Positions 26,596 to 36,623 of a stretch of 64,000 nucleotides of DNA are shown here, piece after piece. Positions within the stretch are counted from its first letter, which is position 1; the number at the start of each line of letters is the position of its first letter. The notes under the pieces are model-generated. The model did not search any database, had not been told where the DNA came from, and saw only the letters and a program-made list of their open reading frames with translations. Source of the stretch: Corynebacterium spheniscorum (GTDB lineage: Bacteria > Actinomycetota > Actinomycetes > Mycobacteriales > Mycobacteriaceae); the NCBI RefSeq assembly GCF_900113445.1, contig NZ_FOPJ01000003.1:1-64000 (forward strand). The letters are read 5' to 3'. The translations under genes were made by a program, and so were the position numbers.

Positions 26596-28110
26596 TTAGC
26601 TGCGCGGACGAATGCTCGGCAGCCCCAAGCCGACGAAGGTTTCTTGGCCGGCCGGCTGATTAGTGGTGGGAACCTGGCCGCGCTCCCACATATCCCCAGC
26701 GCGGGTGCGGCGGTGGTTGAGCAGGCCAGCATCAGCGATGAGATAGTGCGGCTTGGCCTCAGTGAGCGTGACATGCACGACATCGCCGGGGCGGATGGTG
26801 TCTTGGCTGCCGGTGGGTGCGAAATGCACGAGGCGGCCATCGCGGGCGCGGCCGGACATGCGCTCGGTGGCATCGTTTTTGCGACCGCCGCCTTCTTGAA
26901 CCAACAGCTCTACCTCTTGGCCGAGCAGCGCCGTGTTTTCTTCCAAGCAGATGCGCTCTTGGAGGGCAAGCAGGCGCTCATAGCGGTCCTGGACGATTTC
27001 TTTGGGGATCTGCTGATCCATGGTGGCCGCTGGGGTGCCGGGGCGTGGGGAGTATTGGAAAGTGAAAGCGGAAGAAAAGCGGGCCTTTTCCACCACATCG
27101 AGTGTGGCTTGGAAGTCGTCTTCGGTTTCGCCGGGGAATCCCACAATAATGTCGGTAGTAATAGCAGCATGCGGGATTTTTTCGCGCACTTCCGCCAAAA
27201 TATTGAGGAACTTCTTGGTGCGATAACTGCGCCGCATTTCCTTTAACACGCGATCCGAGCCGGATTGCAGCGGCATATGTAATTGTGGGCAGACATTGGG
27301 GGTTTCTGCCATGGCATCAATAACATCGCTGGTGAATTCCGCGGGGTGCGGGGAGGTAAAACGCACCCGCTCTAGGCCTTCAATATCACCGCAAGCACGC
27401 AGCAATTTAGAAAAGGCAGAACGATCGCGCTCCATGGTGGGGTCTGCGAAGTTCACGCCATAGGCATTGACATTTTGGCCGAGCAGGGTGATTTCACTAA
27501 CGCCTTGATTGACCAGGGCTTGGACCTCGGCGAGGATATCGCCGGGGCGGCGGTCAGCTTCTTTGCCGCGCAGTGAGGGAACAATGCAGAAAGTGCAGGT
27601 GTTATTACAGCCCACCGAGATACTCACCCAGCCGGCGTAGGCGGATTCGCGCTTAGCCGGAAGGACGGAGGGGAATTGTTCTAAGGCTTCTACGATCTCG
27701 ACTTGGGCGGCATCATTATGCGCGGCGCGGTCGAGCAGTGCCGGAAGGGAACCAATATTGTGGGTGCCGAACACAACATCCACCCAAGGGGCTTTTTTGA
27801 TGACCATGTCGCGGTCTTTTTGGGCGAGGCAACCGCCGACAGCGATCTGCATGCCGGGGTGACGATCCTTGGTGGATTTGAGGTTGCCTAAAGAACCGTA
27901 GAGGCGCTGGTCAGCGTTATCGCGCACGGCACAAGTATTAAAGACCACGAGGTCTGGTTCGGTACCTTCTTGGGCGCGCACATATCCCGCCTCCTCTAGG
28001 AGACCAGAGAGGCGTTCAGAGTCGTGGACGTTCATTTGGCAACCGAAGGTCCGGACTTCATAGGTTTTAGGCGAGCTAATTTGGCTGTGCAGGGTGAGTG
28101 TCACAGGCAC
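26596..28110 (-). CDS. miaB: tRNA-2-methylthio-N6-dimethylallyladenosine synthase MiaB
   Basis: A 504-residue radical SAM methylthiotransferase. The N-terminal UPF0004 domain carries its iron-sulfur cysteines ([23 protein letters not shown]), the radical SAM triad is [12 protein letters not shown], and a TRAM domain follows near residues 385-450. It modifies A37 after MiaA. The C-terminal tail of about 40 residues is extra and polar. It lies alone on the minus strand, upstream of gluABCD and divergent from it. Confidence 0.96.
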   Translation of the reverse strand: MPVTLTLHSQISSPKTYEVRTFGCQMNVHDSERLSGLLEEAGYVRAQEGTEPDLVVFNTCAVRDNADQRLYGSLGNLKSTKDRHPGMQIAVGGCLAQKDRDMVIKKAPWVDVVFGTHNIGSLPALLDRAAHNDAAQVEIVEALEQFPSVLPAKRESAYAGWVSISVGCNNTCTFCIVPSLRGKEADRRPGDILAEVQALVNQGVSEITLLGQNVNAYGVNFADPTMERDRSAFSKLLRACGDIEGLERVRFTSPHPAEFTSDVIDAMAETPNVCPQLHMPLQSGSDRVLKEMRRSYRTKKFLNILAEVREKIPHAAITTDIIVGFPGETEDDFQATLDVVEKARFSSAFTFQYSPRPGTPAATMDQQIPKEIVQDRYERLLALQERICLEENTALLGQEVELLVQEGGGRKNDATERMSGRARDGRLVHFAPTGSQDTIRPGDVVHVTLTEAKPHYLIADAGLLNHRRTRAGDMWERGQVPTTNQPAGQETFVGLGLPSIRPRS

Positions 28111-28385
28111 GTAGTCTACTCATGAGTTCACCCCCGGCCCTAACGCATGGTGGGGGCGGAGTTGGTCGAGAGTTTGCCTTAGTTCACGCAGGAACAACTT
28201 GGCGTGTTGAAAACACCATTCATGGCAGGTGACCTGCGACTCTGTCATGTTAATAATTGGCCTAGGTCATAGCTGTGACTCATGGGACTGGGGGTGGCGG
28301 GCTGCTTGGTGGGGCTAGAAGGAGGCGAGAGTGACCTTCCCCCTCCCTTGGCTATTGTGCGACTGGGTACATTAGTATTCTCGCC
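28111..28385 (+). promoter_or_regulatory. Promoter region of gluABCD and miaB
   Basis: The 275-base divergent region holds a perfect dyad GCAGGTGACCTGC at 28225-28237 and a TAGTAT at about 28374-28379, six bases before the gluA ATG, implying a leaderless or near-leaderless gluA message. A G/A-rich tract lies near 28290-28330. No nitrogen-regulator box of the C. glutamicum AmtR type was recognised. Confidence 0.45.
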
Positions 28386-29132
28386 ATGACCCAGAACACA
28401 CCGATGATCCGGATGACGGACGTGCAGAAGCACTTCGGTGACTTCCATGCGCTCAAGGACATCAACCTTGAGGTTGGACGCGGCGAAGTGGTTGTGGTGC
28501 TGGGGCCTTCGGGCTCTGGTAAATCCACGCTATGCCGCACCATTAACCGTCTTGAAACCATTGACTCAGGAACCATTGAGATTGATGGGACGGTCCTTCC
28601 TGAAGAAGGTAAGGAATTGGCCAAGTTGCGCGCTGATGTGGGCATGGTCTTCCAATCCTTCAACCTCTTTCCTCACCTGACGATCCGCGACAATGTCTCT
28701 TTGGGGCCCATTAAGGTCCGCAAGATGAATAAGTCGGACGCCGAAGCTAAAGCCATGGAGCTCTTAGAGCGCGTCGGGATTGCTGAGCAGGCGGATAAAT
28801 ATCCGGCCCAGCTTTCCGGTGGCCAGCAGCAGCGTGTGGCGATTGCTCGTGCCTTGGCGATGCGCCCGAAGATCATGCTCTTTGATGAGCCGACTTCGGC
28901 GCTGGACCCGGAAATGGTCAATGAGGTGCTTGATGTTATGAGCAGCCTTGCTCAAGAAGGCATGACCATGGTCTGCGTGACCCACGAGATGGGCTTCGCG
29001 AAGAAGGCTGCGGATCGCATCCTCTTTATGGCTGATGGTCGAGTGCTGGAAGACACCGATCCGGAGAGCTTCTTCGCTCACCCGGAAACGGATCGCGCCC
29101 GCGATTTCTTGGGCAAGATTCTGGCTCACTAA
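28386..29132 (+). CDS. gluA: Glutamate ABC transporter ATP-binding protein GluA
   Basis: A 248-residue polar-amino-acid ABC ATPase. Walker [10 protein letters not shown] is near residue 41, the Q-loop [13 protein letters not shown], the signature [15 protein letters not shown], and Walker [14 protein letters not shown] region follows, then the switch histidine in CVTHEMGFA. It powers GluC-GluD. It is the first gene of gluABCD, at the same place as in C. glutamicum, where the system imports glutamate. A 428-base gap with stable hairpins separates it from gluB. Confidence 0.95.
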   Translation: MTQNTPMIRMTDVQKHFGDFHALKDINLEVGRGEVVVVLGPSGSGKSTLCRTINRLETIDSGTIEIDGTVLPEEGKELAKLRADVGMVFQSFNLFPHLTIRDNVSLGPIKVRKMNKSDAEAKAMELLERVGIAEQADKYPAQLSGGQQQRVAIARALAMRPKIMLFDEPTSALDPEMVNEVLDVMSSLAQEGMTMVCVTHEMGFAKKAADRILFMADGRVLEDTDPESFFAHPETDRARDFLGKILAH

Positions 29133-29560
29133 TTCTGCTATCTCAGCAGGTTGTTGCCCGCTAGTTCGGGAGTACTGGATGCAGTGCTCCCGGTGCGGTA
29201 GGTGACTACCGGGTAGGTAACTGCCTGGTAGTTCACTGCCAGGTGGGTAACTGCCGTTGGTTAGCTACATACCGCCCGCTACTGTCCCTTCGTTCTTTTC
29301 ACCGGCTGCTTGTGTAGCTAGGTGGAAGTCGTCGAAGGGGTGGGTGGGAAGTGTGTTAGCTAGCGCCCCTTAGCTTGAGGGGCTTTGTGTGAAGAAAGTA
29401 TCGCCGCGTTGACAGTATCTGGCTTTAGGGCTTAGGCCTTCGGGCTTCTGCTTTCGGGCTGGTGCCTTTAAGGCTCGTGCTGTTGGTGTTGCTTTTCTTC
29501 CCCTCTTGTAGAACTGCCCCTCTTCTTAATTCTTTAACTTTCACTCCCCAGGAGAACACC
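29133..29560 (+). other. gluA-gluB intergenic region with consecutive hairpins
   Basis: There is no gene in these 428 bases. Adjacent stems form from the plus strand: CGGGAGTACTG/CAGTGCTCCCG (29167-29192), CGGTAG/CTACCG (29196-29211), then CCTGG/CCAGG with repeated GGTAACTGCC units to about 29262. Further on, G/C/T-rich repeats such as GGGCTT recur at 29426-29460. This may trim or attenuate the message so that binding protein GluB is made in excess over GluA; no T-run marks a full terminator. Confidence 0.5.
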
Positions 29561-30433
29561 ATGAACCGCTCCCTCATTCGCTCCGCCGCCGCTGTTGGCG
29601 CCGCTGCCCTTGCTGCCGTCACCCTTTCCGCCTGTGGCGGCGGGGAGTCCACCAGCCTGCTCAAGAACATTGAGTCCGGCAAGGTCACCTTGGGCACCAA
29701 GTACGACCAGCCCGGCCTGGGCCTGCGCAACAAAGATGGCTCCATGAGCGGCCTGGACGTTGATATCGCCCAAGCTGTGGTCAAGGAAATCGCTGAAGCT
29801 AAGGGCTGGGATGCCCCGACCGTCGAGTGGCGTGAAACCCCCTCTGCACAGCGCGAAACCCTGATCCAAAATGGTGAGGTCGACATGATCGCCGCCACCT
29901 ACTCCATCAACAAGGGTCGCGCCGAGTCCGTGAACTTCGCTGGCCCCTACCTGCTGACCCACCAGGGTCTGCTGGTTCGTGAAGATGCCAAGGAAATCAA
30001 CGGCCTGAACGACCTGGACGGCAAGATCCTCTGCTCGGTTTCCGGCTCCACCCCGGCTCAGAAGGTCAAGGATGAGCTGCCGGGCGTGCAGCTGCAGGAA
30101 TATGACACTTACTCCTCCTGCGTTGAGGCACTGCGCCAGGGAAATATCGATGCCCTGACCACCGACGCCACCATCTTGAATGGTTATGCCGCTCAGAGCC
30201 CGGGCCAGTTCCGCGTGATTGAGCTGAAGAAGGCTGATGGCTCTGACTTCACCGATGAGTACTACGGTGTCGGCCTGGCGAAGGACGATAAGGAAGGCAC
30301 CGACGCCATCAACGAAGCCCTGAAGAAGCTGCAGGACAATGGCACCTTCGATGAGCTCGTGAAGAAGAACCTCGGCGCCGGCGAAGGCGTGACCAAGGGC
30401 AACGTGGGTGACCTCTCCTTCTTGGAGAAATAA
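29561..30433 (+). CDS. gluB: Glutamate-binding lipoprotein GluB
   Basis: A 290-residue solute-binding protein. The signal peptide ends in a lipobox (TLSACGG, Cys near residue 27), so it is anchored on the outer face of the membrane. The type-3 solute-binding fold has VTLGTKYDQPGLG, GLDVDIAQAV and DMIAATYSINKGRAESVNFAGPY. The ATG is supported by CAGGAG about 8 bases upstream; an in-frame extension of 33 codons upstream is rejected. It delivers glutamate to GluCD. Confidence 0.95.
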   Translation: MNRSLIRSAAAVGAAALAAVTLSACGGGESTSLLKNIESGKVTLGTKYDQPGLGLRNKDGSMSGLDVDIAQAVVKEIAEAKGWDAPTVEWRETPSAQRETLIQNGEVDMIAATYSINKGRAESVNFAGPYLLTHQGLLVREDAKEINGLNDLDGKILCSVSGSTPAQKVKDELPGVQLQEYDTYSSCVEALRQGNIDALTTDATILNGYAAQSPGQFRVIELKKADGSDFTDEYYGVGLAKDDKEGTDAINEALKKLQDNGTFDELVKKNLGAGEGVTKGNVGDLSFLEK

Positions 30434-30478
30434 ATTAAACCAACCCCACCAGATCTAAGGATGGCGGATTAACCTGCA

Positions 30479-31165
30479 ATGAACGTCCTTCTGGACGACC
30501 TGGGGCCGGCAGTATTGCCGGCCTTCTGGGTCACTATCAAACTCACATTTTTCTCAGCGATCGGATCGATGATCCTGGGCAGCATTTTGACTGCCATGCG
30601 TGTCTCGCCAGTGGCGTTGATGCGTGGGATCGCCGTGTCCTATATCAACACGGTGCGTAACACCCCGCTGACCCTCATCGTGCTGTTCTGCTCCTTCGGG
30701 TTGTACCAAAACCTGGGCATGAGCTTGGCTAGCCGCGAGTCCTCGACTTTCTTGGCGGATAATAACTTCCGCCTGGCGGTCCTTGGCTTCGTGCTTTATA
30801 CCTCAGCGTTTGTGGCGGAATCCCTGCGCTCCGGTATTAATACCGTGCACTTTGGTCAAGCAGAGGCGGCTCGTTCTTTGGGCCTGACCTTCCCTCAGAT
30901 CTTCGGGTCGATTATCTTCCCGCAGGCTTTAAGGGCGGCAATTATTCCACTGGGTAACACCCTGATTGCGTTGACCAAGAACACCACCATTGCTTCGGTG
31001 ATTGGTGTGGCTGAAGCTTCCTTGCTGATGAAGGCCACGATTGAAAACCACGCGAACCTGCTGTTCCTGGTCTTCGGTGTCTTTGCGCTGGGCTTTATTA
31101 TCCTGACCCTGCCGATGGGCTTGATCATGGGCAAACTTTCGACGAAATTGGCGGTGCGTAAATGA
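30479..31165 (+). CDS. gluC: Glutamate ABC transporter permease GluC
   Basis: A 228-residue HisM-type permease with about five membrane segments and the EAA loop [24 protein letters not shown] that contacts the ATPase GluA. It lies 45 bases after gluB and overlaps gluD by four bases. Confidence 0.95.
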   Translation: MNVLLDDLGPAVLPAFWVTIKLTFFSAIGSMILGSILTAMRVSPVALMRGIAVSYINTVRNTPLTLIVLFCSFGLYQNLGMSLASRESSTFLADNNFRLAVLGFVLYTSAFVAESLRSGINTVHFGQAEAARSLGLTFPQIFGSIIFPQALRAAIIPLGNTLIALTKNTTIASVIGVAEASLLMKATIENHANLLFLVFGVFALGFIILTLPMGLIMGKLSTKLAVRK

Positions 31166-32106
31166 GTGAAGTACGCGCAACAGTCCTTTATGATGCACCA
31201 GGTCCTAAGGGTCGTCGTAATAACCTGATCTACACCGCCGTTTCCGGTGTTATCGCCTTGGCGGTCATTCTGTGGGTGCTGTGGACCCTGAAGAATAATG
31301 GCCAGCTCACGGCCGCTAAGTGGAGTCCCTTCCTGCAGTCCCAAACCTGGACGACATATTTGTTGCCTGGTTTGTTCGGCACCTTGAAGTCCGCTGTGGT
31401 GTCGGTGGTGTTGGCGTTGATCTTGGGCGCCATCCTCGGTTTGGGTCGACTCTCCGAGATCAAGGCAGTTCGCTGGATCTGCGCTGTGATCGTGGAATTC
31501 TTCCGCGCCATCCCAGTGCTGCTGCTGATGATCTTCGCGTATCAGCTCTTTGCGATCTATAACCTGATCCCGCCAAAGCATTTGGCTTTTGGCGCCGTGG
31601 TATTTGGCCTGACCATGTACAACGGCTCTGTGATCGCGGAGATCCTTCGCTCTGGCATTAACTCGCTACCGAAGGGCCAGACGGAAGCCGCTCATGCATT
31701 GGGTCTTTCACACCGACAGACCACGCGCACTATCTTGCTTCCGCAGGCGGTTGCGGCGATGTTGCCGGCATTGATCTCTCAGATGGTTATTGCCCTGAAG
31801 GACTCTGCCCTGGGCTACCAGATTGGTTATATCGAAGTGGTTCGCTCCGGTATCCAATCTGCATCCAGCAACCAGAACTTCCTGGCTTCCTTGGTGGTTG
31901 TCGCGATCATTATGATCCTGATCAACTACGCGCTGACCTACGTGGCTCACCGCATCGAACGTCAGCTGCGTGCTGGCCGTGCTCGCCGCAATATTGTGGC
32001 GAAGGTGCCGGAGATGCCGGACCAAGGTTTGGACACCAAGGACAATGCCGTGGTGGACTGGCACAACCCCAACTATGTAGAGATCCGTACCCCCGATGAG
32101 CCTTAA
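31162..32106 (+). CDS. gluD: Glutamate ABC transporter permease GluD
   Basis: A 314-residue permease. A cytosolic N-terminus of about 30 residues is followed by the permease domain with the EAA loop [22 protein letters not shown], and a long polar C-terminal tail of about 50 residues, as in the C. glutamicum protein. The start overlaps the gluC stop (ATGA). The operon ends at a strong terminator. Confidence 0.95.
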   Translation: MSEVRATVLYDAPGPKGRRNNLIYTAVSGVIALAVILWVLWTLKNNGQLTAAKWSPFLQSQTWTTYLLPGLFGTLKSAVVSVVLALILGAILGLGRLSEIKAVRWICAVIVEFFRAIPVLLLMIFAYQLFAIYNLIPPKHLAFGAVVFGLTMYNGSVIAEILRSGINSLPKGQTEAAHALGLSHRQTTRTILLPQAVAAMLPALISQMVIALKDSALGYQIGYIEVVRSGIQSASSNQNFLASLVVVAIIMILINYALTYVAHRIERQLRAGRARRNIVAKVPEMPDQGLDTKDNAVVDWHNPNYVEIRTPDEP

Positions 32107-32157
32107 GCTCTAAGCCGATAAGGCTTAGGTCTCTCAAGGCCAGCGTGGATAGAGATC

Positions 32158-32190
32158 ACGGGAGGAAACTTAGGTTTCCTCCCGTTTTCC
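32158..32190 (+). terminator. Terminator of gluABCD
   Basis: A perfect 12-bp stem ACGGGAGGAAAC/GTTTCCTCCCGT with a TTAG loop is followed by TTTTCC. Confidence 0.9.
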
Positions 32191-32236
32191 TATGTCTGGG
32201 CTAATGAGGCCCGGGACCGTGGTGCCCCGAAAGTGC

Positions 32237-32824
32237 TTAGCCCTCTAGCTCTTCGATACGCTGCGCTAGGGCAGCCCGAGCGATGCGCATGCTCATCGAC
32301 TGGCTAAACCCGCGGCGCGCTAACACCCCGAGGATGCGGCGCAGCATCTTATCGCGCTCGGCATAGTCTTCCGGGATGTTTTTAATGGAGCGTGCTTTCT
32401 TCTCCGCGAGGCGCCGGGCTACTGCTTCTTCATCCTCGTCATCGACTTGTTCCAAAGCAGCTTGGCGAAGGTGTTGGGCAACACCCTTGTCGCGAAGTTC
32501 CTTATCCAGCACGCGCCGTGATTTACCGCGGCGCTCATGGCGTACCCGTACCCATTCTTCAGCGAAGGTGGCATCGTCAATGAGTTTGCTGCGGGTGAGG
32601 TCATCAAGGACTTCATCAACAATGGAGTTATCTGGGACCAGCTCTAGTGCCACAAGGCGTTCGCGTAGCTCGTGCCGAGAGCGCGCGCGATGATCCAAGA
32701 GCAATAGTGCGCGGTGTCGAACCTTGGCTTTGTGCTCTTCTAAAACGGGATCGAGGAACTCACCACGGGACTGAAAATTTTCGATCGCCTGCTTTAAGGC
32801 TTCGACTTTTTCTTGCTTATCCAT
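32237..32824 (-). CDS. recX: Recombination regulator RecX
   Basis: A 195-residue RecX, built of three-helix repeats (ALLLLDHRARSRHELRERL and SKLIDDATFAEEWVRVR are typical). It binds RecA filaments and limits their activity. The ATG at 32824 follows GGGGAG by six bases; the in-frame extension upstream lacks family similarity. It lies 225 bases downstream of recA on the same strand, in a non-coding C-rich spacer with no recognised feature. Confidence 0.93.
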   Translation of the reverse strand: MDKQEKVEALKQAIENFQSRGEFLDPVLEEHKAKVRHRALLLLDHRARSRHELRERLVALELVPDNSIVDEVLDDLTRSKLIDDATFAEEWVRVRHERRGKSRRVLDKELRDKGVAQHLRQAALEQVDDEDEEAVARRLAEKKARSIKNIPEDYAERDKMLRRILGVLARRGFSQSMSMRIARAALAQRIEELEG

Positions 32825-33049
32825 CTTGAACTCCCCAGATCTCCGGTCCTCAACACTCAACTCCCCTACCCCAAGGTGCTCAGCTCTCCTACCGCCCCGC
32901 AGACACCCAAGGCCGGCACACTTACGTAGACAAGCGGTTGGGCACCGCAAACCACGCGGCACCCAACCAAGCCATCAGGCGCACGAGGCACACCAGCCTC
33001 GCCCCCTCAGCCTCAACCCAAGGGTTCAACCCAAGGCGCCAAGCCTCAG

Positions 33050-34171
33050 CTAGGAAGCATCCTCAGCTTCATCATCGAAGCTGACATTGGGCACCACATC
33101 AATGGGCTCATCGCTGAGCTCATCATCATTCATATTCGCGTACTTACCGATCTTGAGTTTTTGGAAAATCTTCTGCTCAATTTCTTCCGCGATCTCCGGG
33201 TTTTCCTTCAGGTGATTGCGCACCTTTTCCTTACCCTGGCCCAGCTGGTCACCTTCATAGGTGAACCACGAACCGGACTTCTTGATGATGCCCTCTTCCA
33301 CACCCAGGTCAATGATGGAGGCCTCACGGGAGATACCTTCGCCATAGATGATGTCGAATTCGGCGATCTTGAAGGGCGGGGACACCTTATTCTTGACCAC
33401 CTTCAGCTTGGTGCGGTTACCCACAGCATCGGCGCCATCCTTCAAGGTCTGGATGCGGCGCACATCGCAGCGCACCGAAGCATAGAACTTCAGGGCCTTA
33501 CCACCGGTCGTGGTCTCCGGGGAACCAAACATCACGCCGATCTTCTCGCGCAACTGGTTAATAAAGATCGCGGTGGTACCGGAGTTATAAAGCGCACCGG
33601 TCATCTTGCGCAGCGCCTGGCTCATCAGGCGGGCCTGCAGACCAACATGGGAATCACCCATGTCGCCTTCAATTTCTGCCTTCGGGGTCAGTGCTGCCAC
33701 CGAGTCAATCACCACAATGTCAATGGCACCGGAGCGCACCAACATATCCGCGATCTCCAGGGCCTGTTCGCCGGTATCCGGCTGCGATACCAGCAGTGAA
33801 TCCGTGTCCACACCCAAAGCGCGGGCATATTCCGGATCCAGGGCGTGCTCGGCATCAATAAACGCCGCAATGCCGCCACCTTTTTGAGCTTGGGCGATGG
33901 CGTGCAAAGCCACGGTGGTCTTACCGGAAGATTCCGGTCCATAGATCTCCACGATGCGTCCGCGCGGGAAACCACCAATACCCAATGCAATATCAATAGC
34001 TGGGTTACCCGAAGAAATCGCTTGAATCGGTGGGCGCTTATCATCGCCCAGGCGCATAATCGCGCCCTTGCCGAAGTCCTTCTCAATATTCGCTAGCGCA
34101 GTGGCAAGTGCCTTCTGCCGATCATCCCCAGCATCAGCGCGGGAAACAGAGCTCTTCTTCCGAGCTGCCAT
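33050..34171 (-). CDS. recA: Recombinase RecA
   Basis: A 373-residue RecA. Walker [10 protein letters not shown] is near residue 79, Walker [11 protein letters not shown] follows, then L1 and L2 loops including [17 protein letters not shown]. No intein interrupts the gene, unlike M. tuberculosis. It drives homologous recombination and stimulates LexA self-cleavage. An SOS-box-like site lies upstream. Confidence 0.98.
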   Translation of the reverse strand: MAARKKSSVSRADAGDDRQKALATALANIEKDFGKGAIMRLGDDKRPPIQAISSGNPAIDIALGIGGFPRGRIVEIYGPESSGKTTVALHAIAQAQKGGGIAAFIDAEHALDPEYARALGVDTDSLLVSQPDTGEQALEIADMLVRSGAIDIVVIDSVAALTPKAEIEGDMGDSHVGLQARLMSQALRKMTGALYNSGTTAIFINQLREKIGVMFGSPETTTGGKALKFYASVRCDVRRIQTLKDGADAVGNRTKLKVVKNKVSPPFKIAEFDIIYGEGISREASIIDLGVEEGIIKKSGSWFTYEGDQLGQGKEKVRNHLKENPEIAEEIEQKIFQKLKIGKYANMNDDELSDEPIDVVPNVSFDDEAEDAS

Positions 34172-34252
34172 AGTTATTCATCCTCCACGAAGTTCGTTGT
34201 TTTAATTCAGCCACGACTCTAGTGCGTGTCCCGAACACAAAGACTCAGCGAC

Positions 34253-34268
34253 ACGCACGCCTGTTCGA
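34253..34268 (-). promoter_or_regulatory. SOS-box-like site upstream of recA
   Basis: On the minus strand TCGAACAGGCGTGCGT matches 11 of 13 fixed bases of TCGAACA-N3-GTTCGA. A TAGAGT at 34221-34216 could be the recA -10. LexA repression of recA is inferred. Confidence 0.55.
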
Positions 34269-34285
34269 GTTTTGCGAATTCGACC

Positions 34286-34492
34286 TTAGTCGTCTGGCCC
34301 TAACCTACGCAGCTCAGGTATCTCAAAGTCCTCACAGATCTCCCACCAAATCTCACGAGGTTCCACCCCCTGTGCTAAAAGCTCCTCCGCCGTGCCGCCA
34401 CGACTAGCCAAGACATGGGAATGCAAAATCCACTCCCCTTTAATCTCGCCAAACTCGCCGCGTACACATCGGTGAAACTCGGTCAAACGCAT
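34286..34492 (-). CDS. DUF3046 protein
   Basis: A 68-residue protein of the actinobacterial DUF3046 family, beginning MRLTEFHRCVRGEFG and containing VLASRGGTAEELL and a Trp-rich stretch (EIWWEICEDF). Its place just upstream of recA is the same in mycobacteria (Rv2738c). Function is unknown. ATG 34492 gives the family start; ATG 34498 would add two residues. Confidence 0.88.
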   Translation of the reverse strand: MRLTEFHRCVRGEFGEIKGEWILHSHVLASRGGTAEELLAQGVEPREIWWEICEDFEIPELRRLGPDD

Positions 34493-34512
34493 GGGCATCA
34501 CCCTACCTCAAG

Positions 34513-34543
34513 TTGAAACTTGAACACCGTTCAGTGCTAGACT
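34513..34543 (+). promoter_or_regulatory. bioYMN promoter with BioQ-type operator
   Basis: TTGAAA (34513-34518) and TAGACT (34538-34543) form promoter elements 19 bases apart, and the perfect palindrome TGAAC-ACC-GTTCA (34521-34533) lies between them. The C. glutamicum biotin repressor BioQ recognises TGAAC-N3-GTTAC, from memory. The start codon follows nine bases after the -10, so the message has almost no leader. Confidence 0.8.
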
Positions 34544-34551
34544 TTGCGCCC

Positions 34552-35175
34552 ATGAACAACCGACACTCTGCGATCACAGATCTGGCCTATATCGCCGTCT
34601 TTGCTGCGCTGATCATCGTCCTCGCTTTTGTGTACATCCCAAGCGGCACCCCCGGCGTGCCGATTGTGCTCCAAAACGCTGCCATCATCCTCGCCGGTCT
34701 CATCCTAGGTGCCCGCCGCGGCTTCCTCACCACCGCACTCTTCCTCTTCATCGGCCTCATCGGTCTTCCGGTGCTCGCCGGTGGTCGCACCACTCTCGCT
34801 GCCCTAGCTGGCCCCACTGCCGGCTACCTCGTGGGCTACCTGGCCGCCGCTTTCCTCGCCGGCCTGATCGCCTACCGCGCACCGCGCAATAATCGCGCCG
34901 CCATGATCGGCATTTTCCTTATCGCAGGGCTCGTCGGTTTGCTGTCCATGTACGTTTTCGGTGCTCTCGGCCTGATGCTGCGCGCCGGCATGGATCTCGG
35001 CGCAGCTATCGTCGCCCAAGCGCCTTTCGTGATTCCTGATCTCATCAAGACCGTGGTTATGGTGTTCATTGCAGTTGGTGTGCACGCTGCTTTCCCGCAG
35101 CTCCGCGGCGCCAAGCCAAAGGCCAAGACCAAGGCCCAAGTAACACAGCAGCCCGAGGGAACACCCAAGGCCTAG
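34552..35175 (+). CDS. bioY: Biotin transporter S component BioY
   Basis: A 207-residue integral membrane protein of the BioY family with six hydrophobic segments; it has the family region LAALAGPTAGYLVGYLAAAFLAGL. It binds biotin and works with BioM (ATPase) and BioN (coupling permease) as an energy-coupling factor transporter. The ATG at 34552 is chosen by homology and by the promoter spacing. The Lys-rich tail ends at a TAG, yet the same frame stays open for 37 further Pro/Thr-rich codons to a TAA at 35287, close to bioM. Confidence 0.93.
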   Translation: MNNRHSAITDLAYIAVFAALIIVLAFVYIPSGTPGVPIVLQNAAIILAGLILGARRGFLTTALFLFIGLIGLPVLAGGRTTLAALAGPTAGYLVGYLAAAFLAGLIAYRAPRNNRAAMIGIFLIAGLVGLLSMYVFGALGLMLRAGMDLGAAIVAQAPFVIPDLIKTVVMVFIAVGVHAAFPQLRGAKPKAKTKAQVTQQPEGTPKA

Positions 35176-35307
35176 CCGCAGCCCCTCCCCGAAACCACCG
35201 AAACCCCCACCACAACCAACACCGCCGGAAACACCGCCCCAACCACCCCTCCGCACGCGGACTCCACCCACCCCCAGAACCCACGCTAAGGACCACGCCT
35301 TCCCCTC

Positions 35308-36003
35308 ATGGCTAGGATCTCCTTCCACAACGTTTGCGTCCGCTTCGATGAAGACGAGCACGATGTCCTGCACAACATCAACCTCGAACTCACCGAGCGG
35401 CGCATCGGCATTATCGGCGCCAACGGCTCCGGCAAATCCACCCTCGCCCGCCTCATCAACGGCCTCGGCTCCCCCACCTCCGGCACCGTCAGCGTCGACG
35501 GCCTCGACGTCGACAAGAAAGGCGCCGCCGTCCGCAAACGCGTAGGCTTCATCTTCTCCGACGCCGAAAACCAAATCATCATGCCGCGGGTCAAAGAAGA
35601 TATCGCCTTCTCCCTTCGCAAACAGCGCCTATCCAAATCGGAGAAAAACACCCGGGTAGCTGCGGCTTTGCAAAGGTTCGGGTTAAGCCCCCACGCGGAC
35701 CAATCCCCACACACGCTCTCCGGCGGCCAAAAGCAGCTTCTCGCCCTCGCAGCGGTGCTGGTCACCAACCCAGATGTCATCATCGCCGATGAACCCACCA
35801 CGCTCCTGGATCTCTCCAATCGGCTGCGCATCCAAGAAGAGTTCCGGCAACTCGAACAACAACTCATCGTCGTCACCCACGACCTCGACCTCATCAGCGA
35901 CTTCGAAAGAGTCATCTGCATCGACAACCACACTGTCGTCGCCGATGGCCCAGCCACCGAGGTCATCGAGTTCTACACCAACCTGATGAAAGCCAGACAC
36001 TAA
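35308..36003 (+). CDS. bioM: Biotin ECF transporter ATPase BioM
   Basis: A 231-residue ECF-type ABC ATPase with Walker A GANGSGKST near residue 37, signature LSGGQKQLLALAAVL and Walker B VIIADEPTTLLD. Codons strongly favour C in third position. Its stop TAA overlaps the bioN ATG by one base, so translation is coupled. Confidence 0.94.
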   Translation: MARISFHNVCVRFDEDEHDVLHNINLELTERRIGIIGANGSGKSTLARLINGLGSPTSGTVSVDGLDVDKKGAAVRKRVGFIFSDAENQIIMPRVKEDIAFSLRKQRLSKSEKNTRVAAALQRFGLSPHADQSPHTLSGGQKQLLALAAVLVTNPDVIIADEPTTLLDLSNRLRIQEEFRQLEQQLIVVTHDLDLISDFERVICIDNHTVVADGPATEVIEFYTNLMKARH

Positions 36004-36623
36004 TGCGCCAAGTCCCCCTTGGCGTCTACGTCAACCGCCAATCCCCCATACATCGCATCCCAGCGCTAGCGAAATTCGGGCTGCTCTTCATTTTCGTCCT
36101 CGCCGGTGCGCTACTGTCCCGCACACCGGGTTACGCACTTATCTTCATCGCACTCGCCGGGCTGGGTTACCTCATCGCCCGCATTCCGCCCACCATCGCC
36201 CTCCATCAACTCTGGCCCCCATTGCCGCTTCTCATCATTCTCGGCGGTTATCTCTGGTGGCAATCCGGCTGGCAGATCGCGGCCTCAACTATCGGCAGCA
36301 TCTACTCCGCCATCATGGCGGCCACCTTGCTCACTTTAACCACCACGCATACCGAGATGCTCGAAGCCGTCGACCGCATCTTGGCACCGCTTGGCAAACT
36401 GGGTCTCCCGGTCGACACCATCTCCCTGGCCATCTCCATGACGCTGCGGCTTATCCCCCTCCAACTAGCCACTGTCCACGAGGTCCTCGACGCCCGCAAA
36501 GCCCGCGGCGCCGGTTTCTCCATCGTCGCCTTCGGCGTCCCGGTCCTCGTCCGCAGTCTCCGGCGCGCCACTATGCTTTCTGACGCCCTCATCGCCCGTG
36601 GCGTCGGCGACGACAAACCTTAA
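36003..36623 (+). CDS. bioN: Biotin ECF transporter coupling protein BioN
   Basis: A 206-residue EcfT-type membrane protein with about five segments. The cytosolic coupling helix region includes DARKARGAGFS, holding the Ala-Arg-Gly-type motif that contacts BioM. It is the last gene of bioYMN and has C-rich codon use like bioM. Confidence 0.93.
   Translation: MRQVPLGVYVNRQSPIHRIPALAKFGLLFIFVLAGALLSRTPGYALIFIALAGLGYLIARIPPTIALHQLWPPLPLLIILGGYLWWQSGWQIAASTIGSIYSAIMAATLLTLTTTHTEMLEAVDRILAPLGKLGLPVDTISLAISMTLRLIPLQLATVHEVLDARKARGAGFSIVAFGVPVLVRSLRRATMLSDALIARGVGDDKP

Noticed and set aside
32825..33049. Possible small gene between recA and recX
   Set aside because: Short frames there have no ribosome binding site or family features; the stretch is C-rich spacer.
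33050..34171. Intein in RecA, as in M. tuberculosis
   Set aside because: The RecA frame is 373 residues and uninterrupted.
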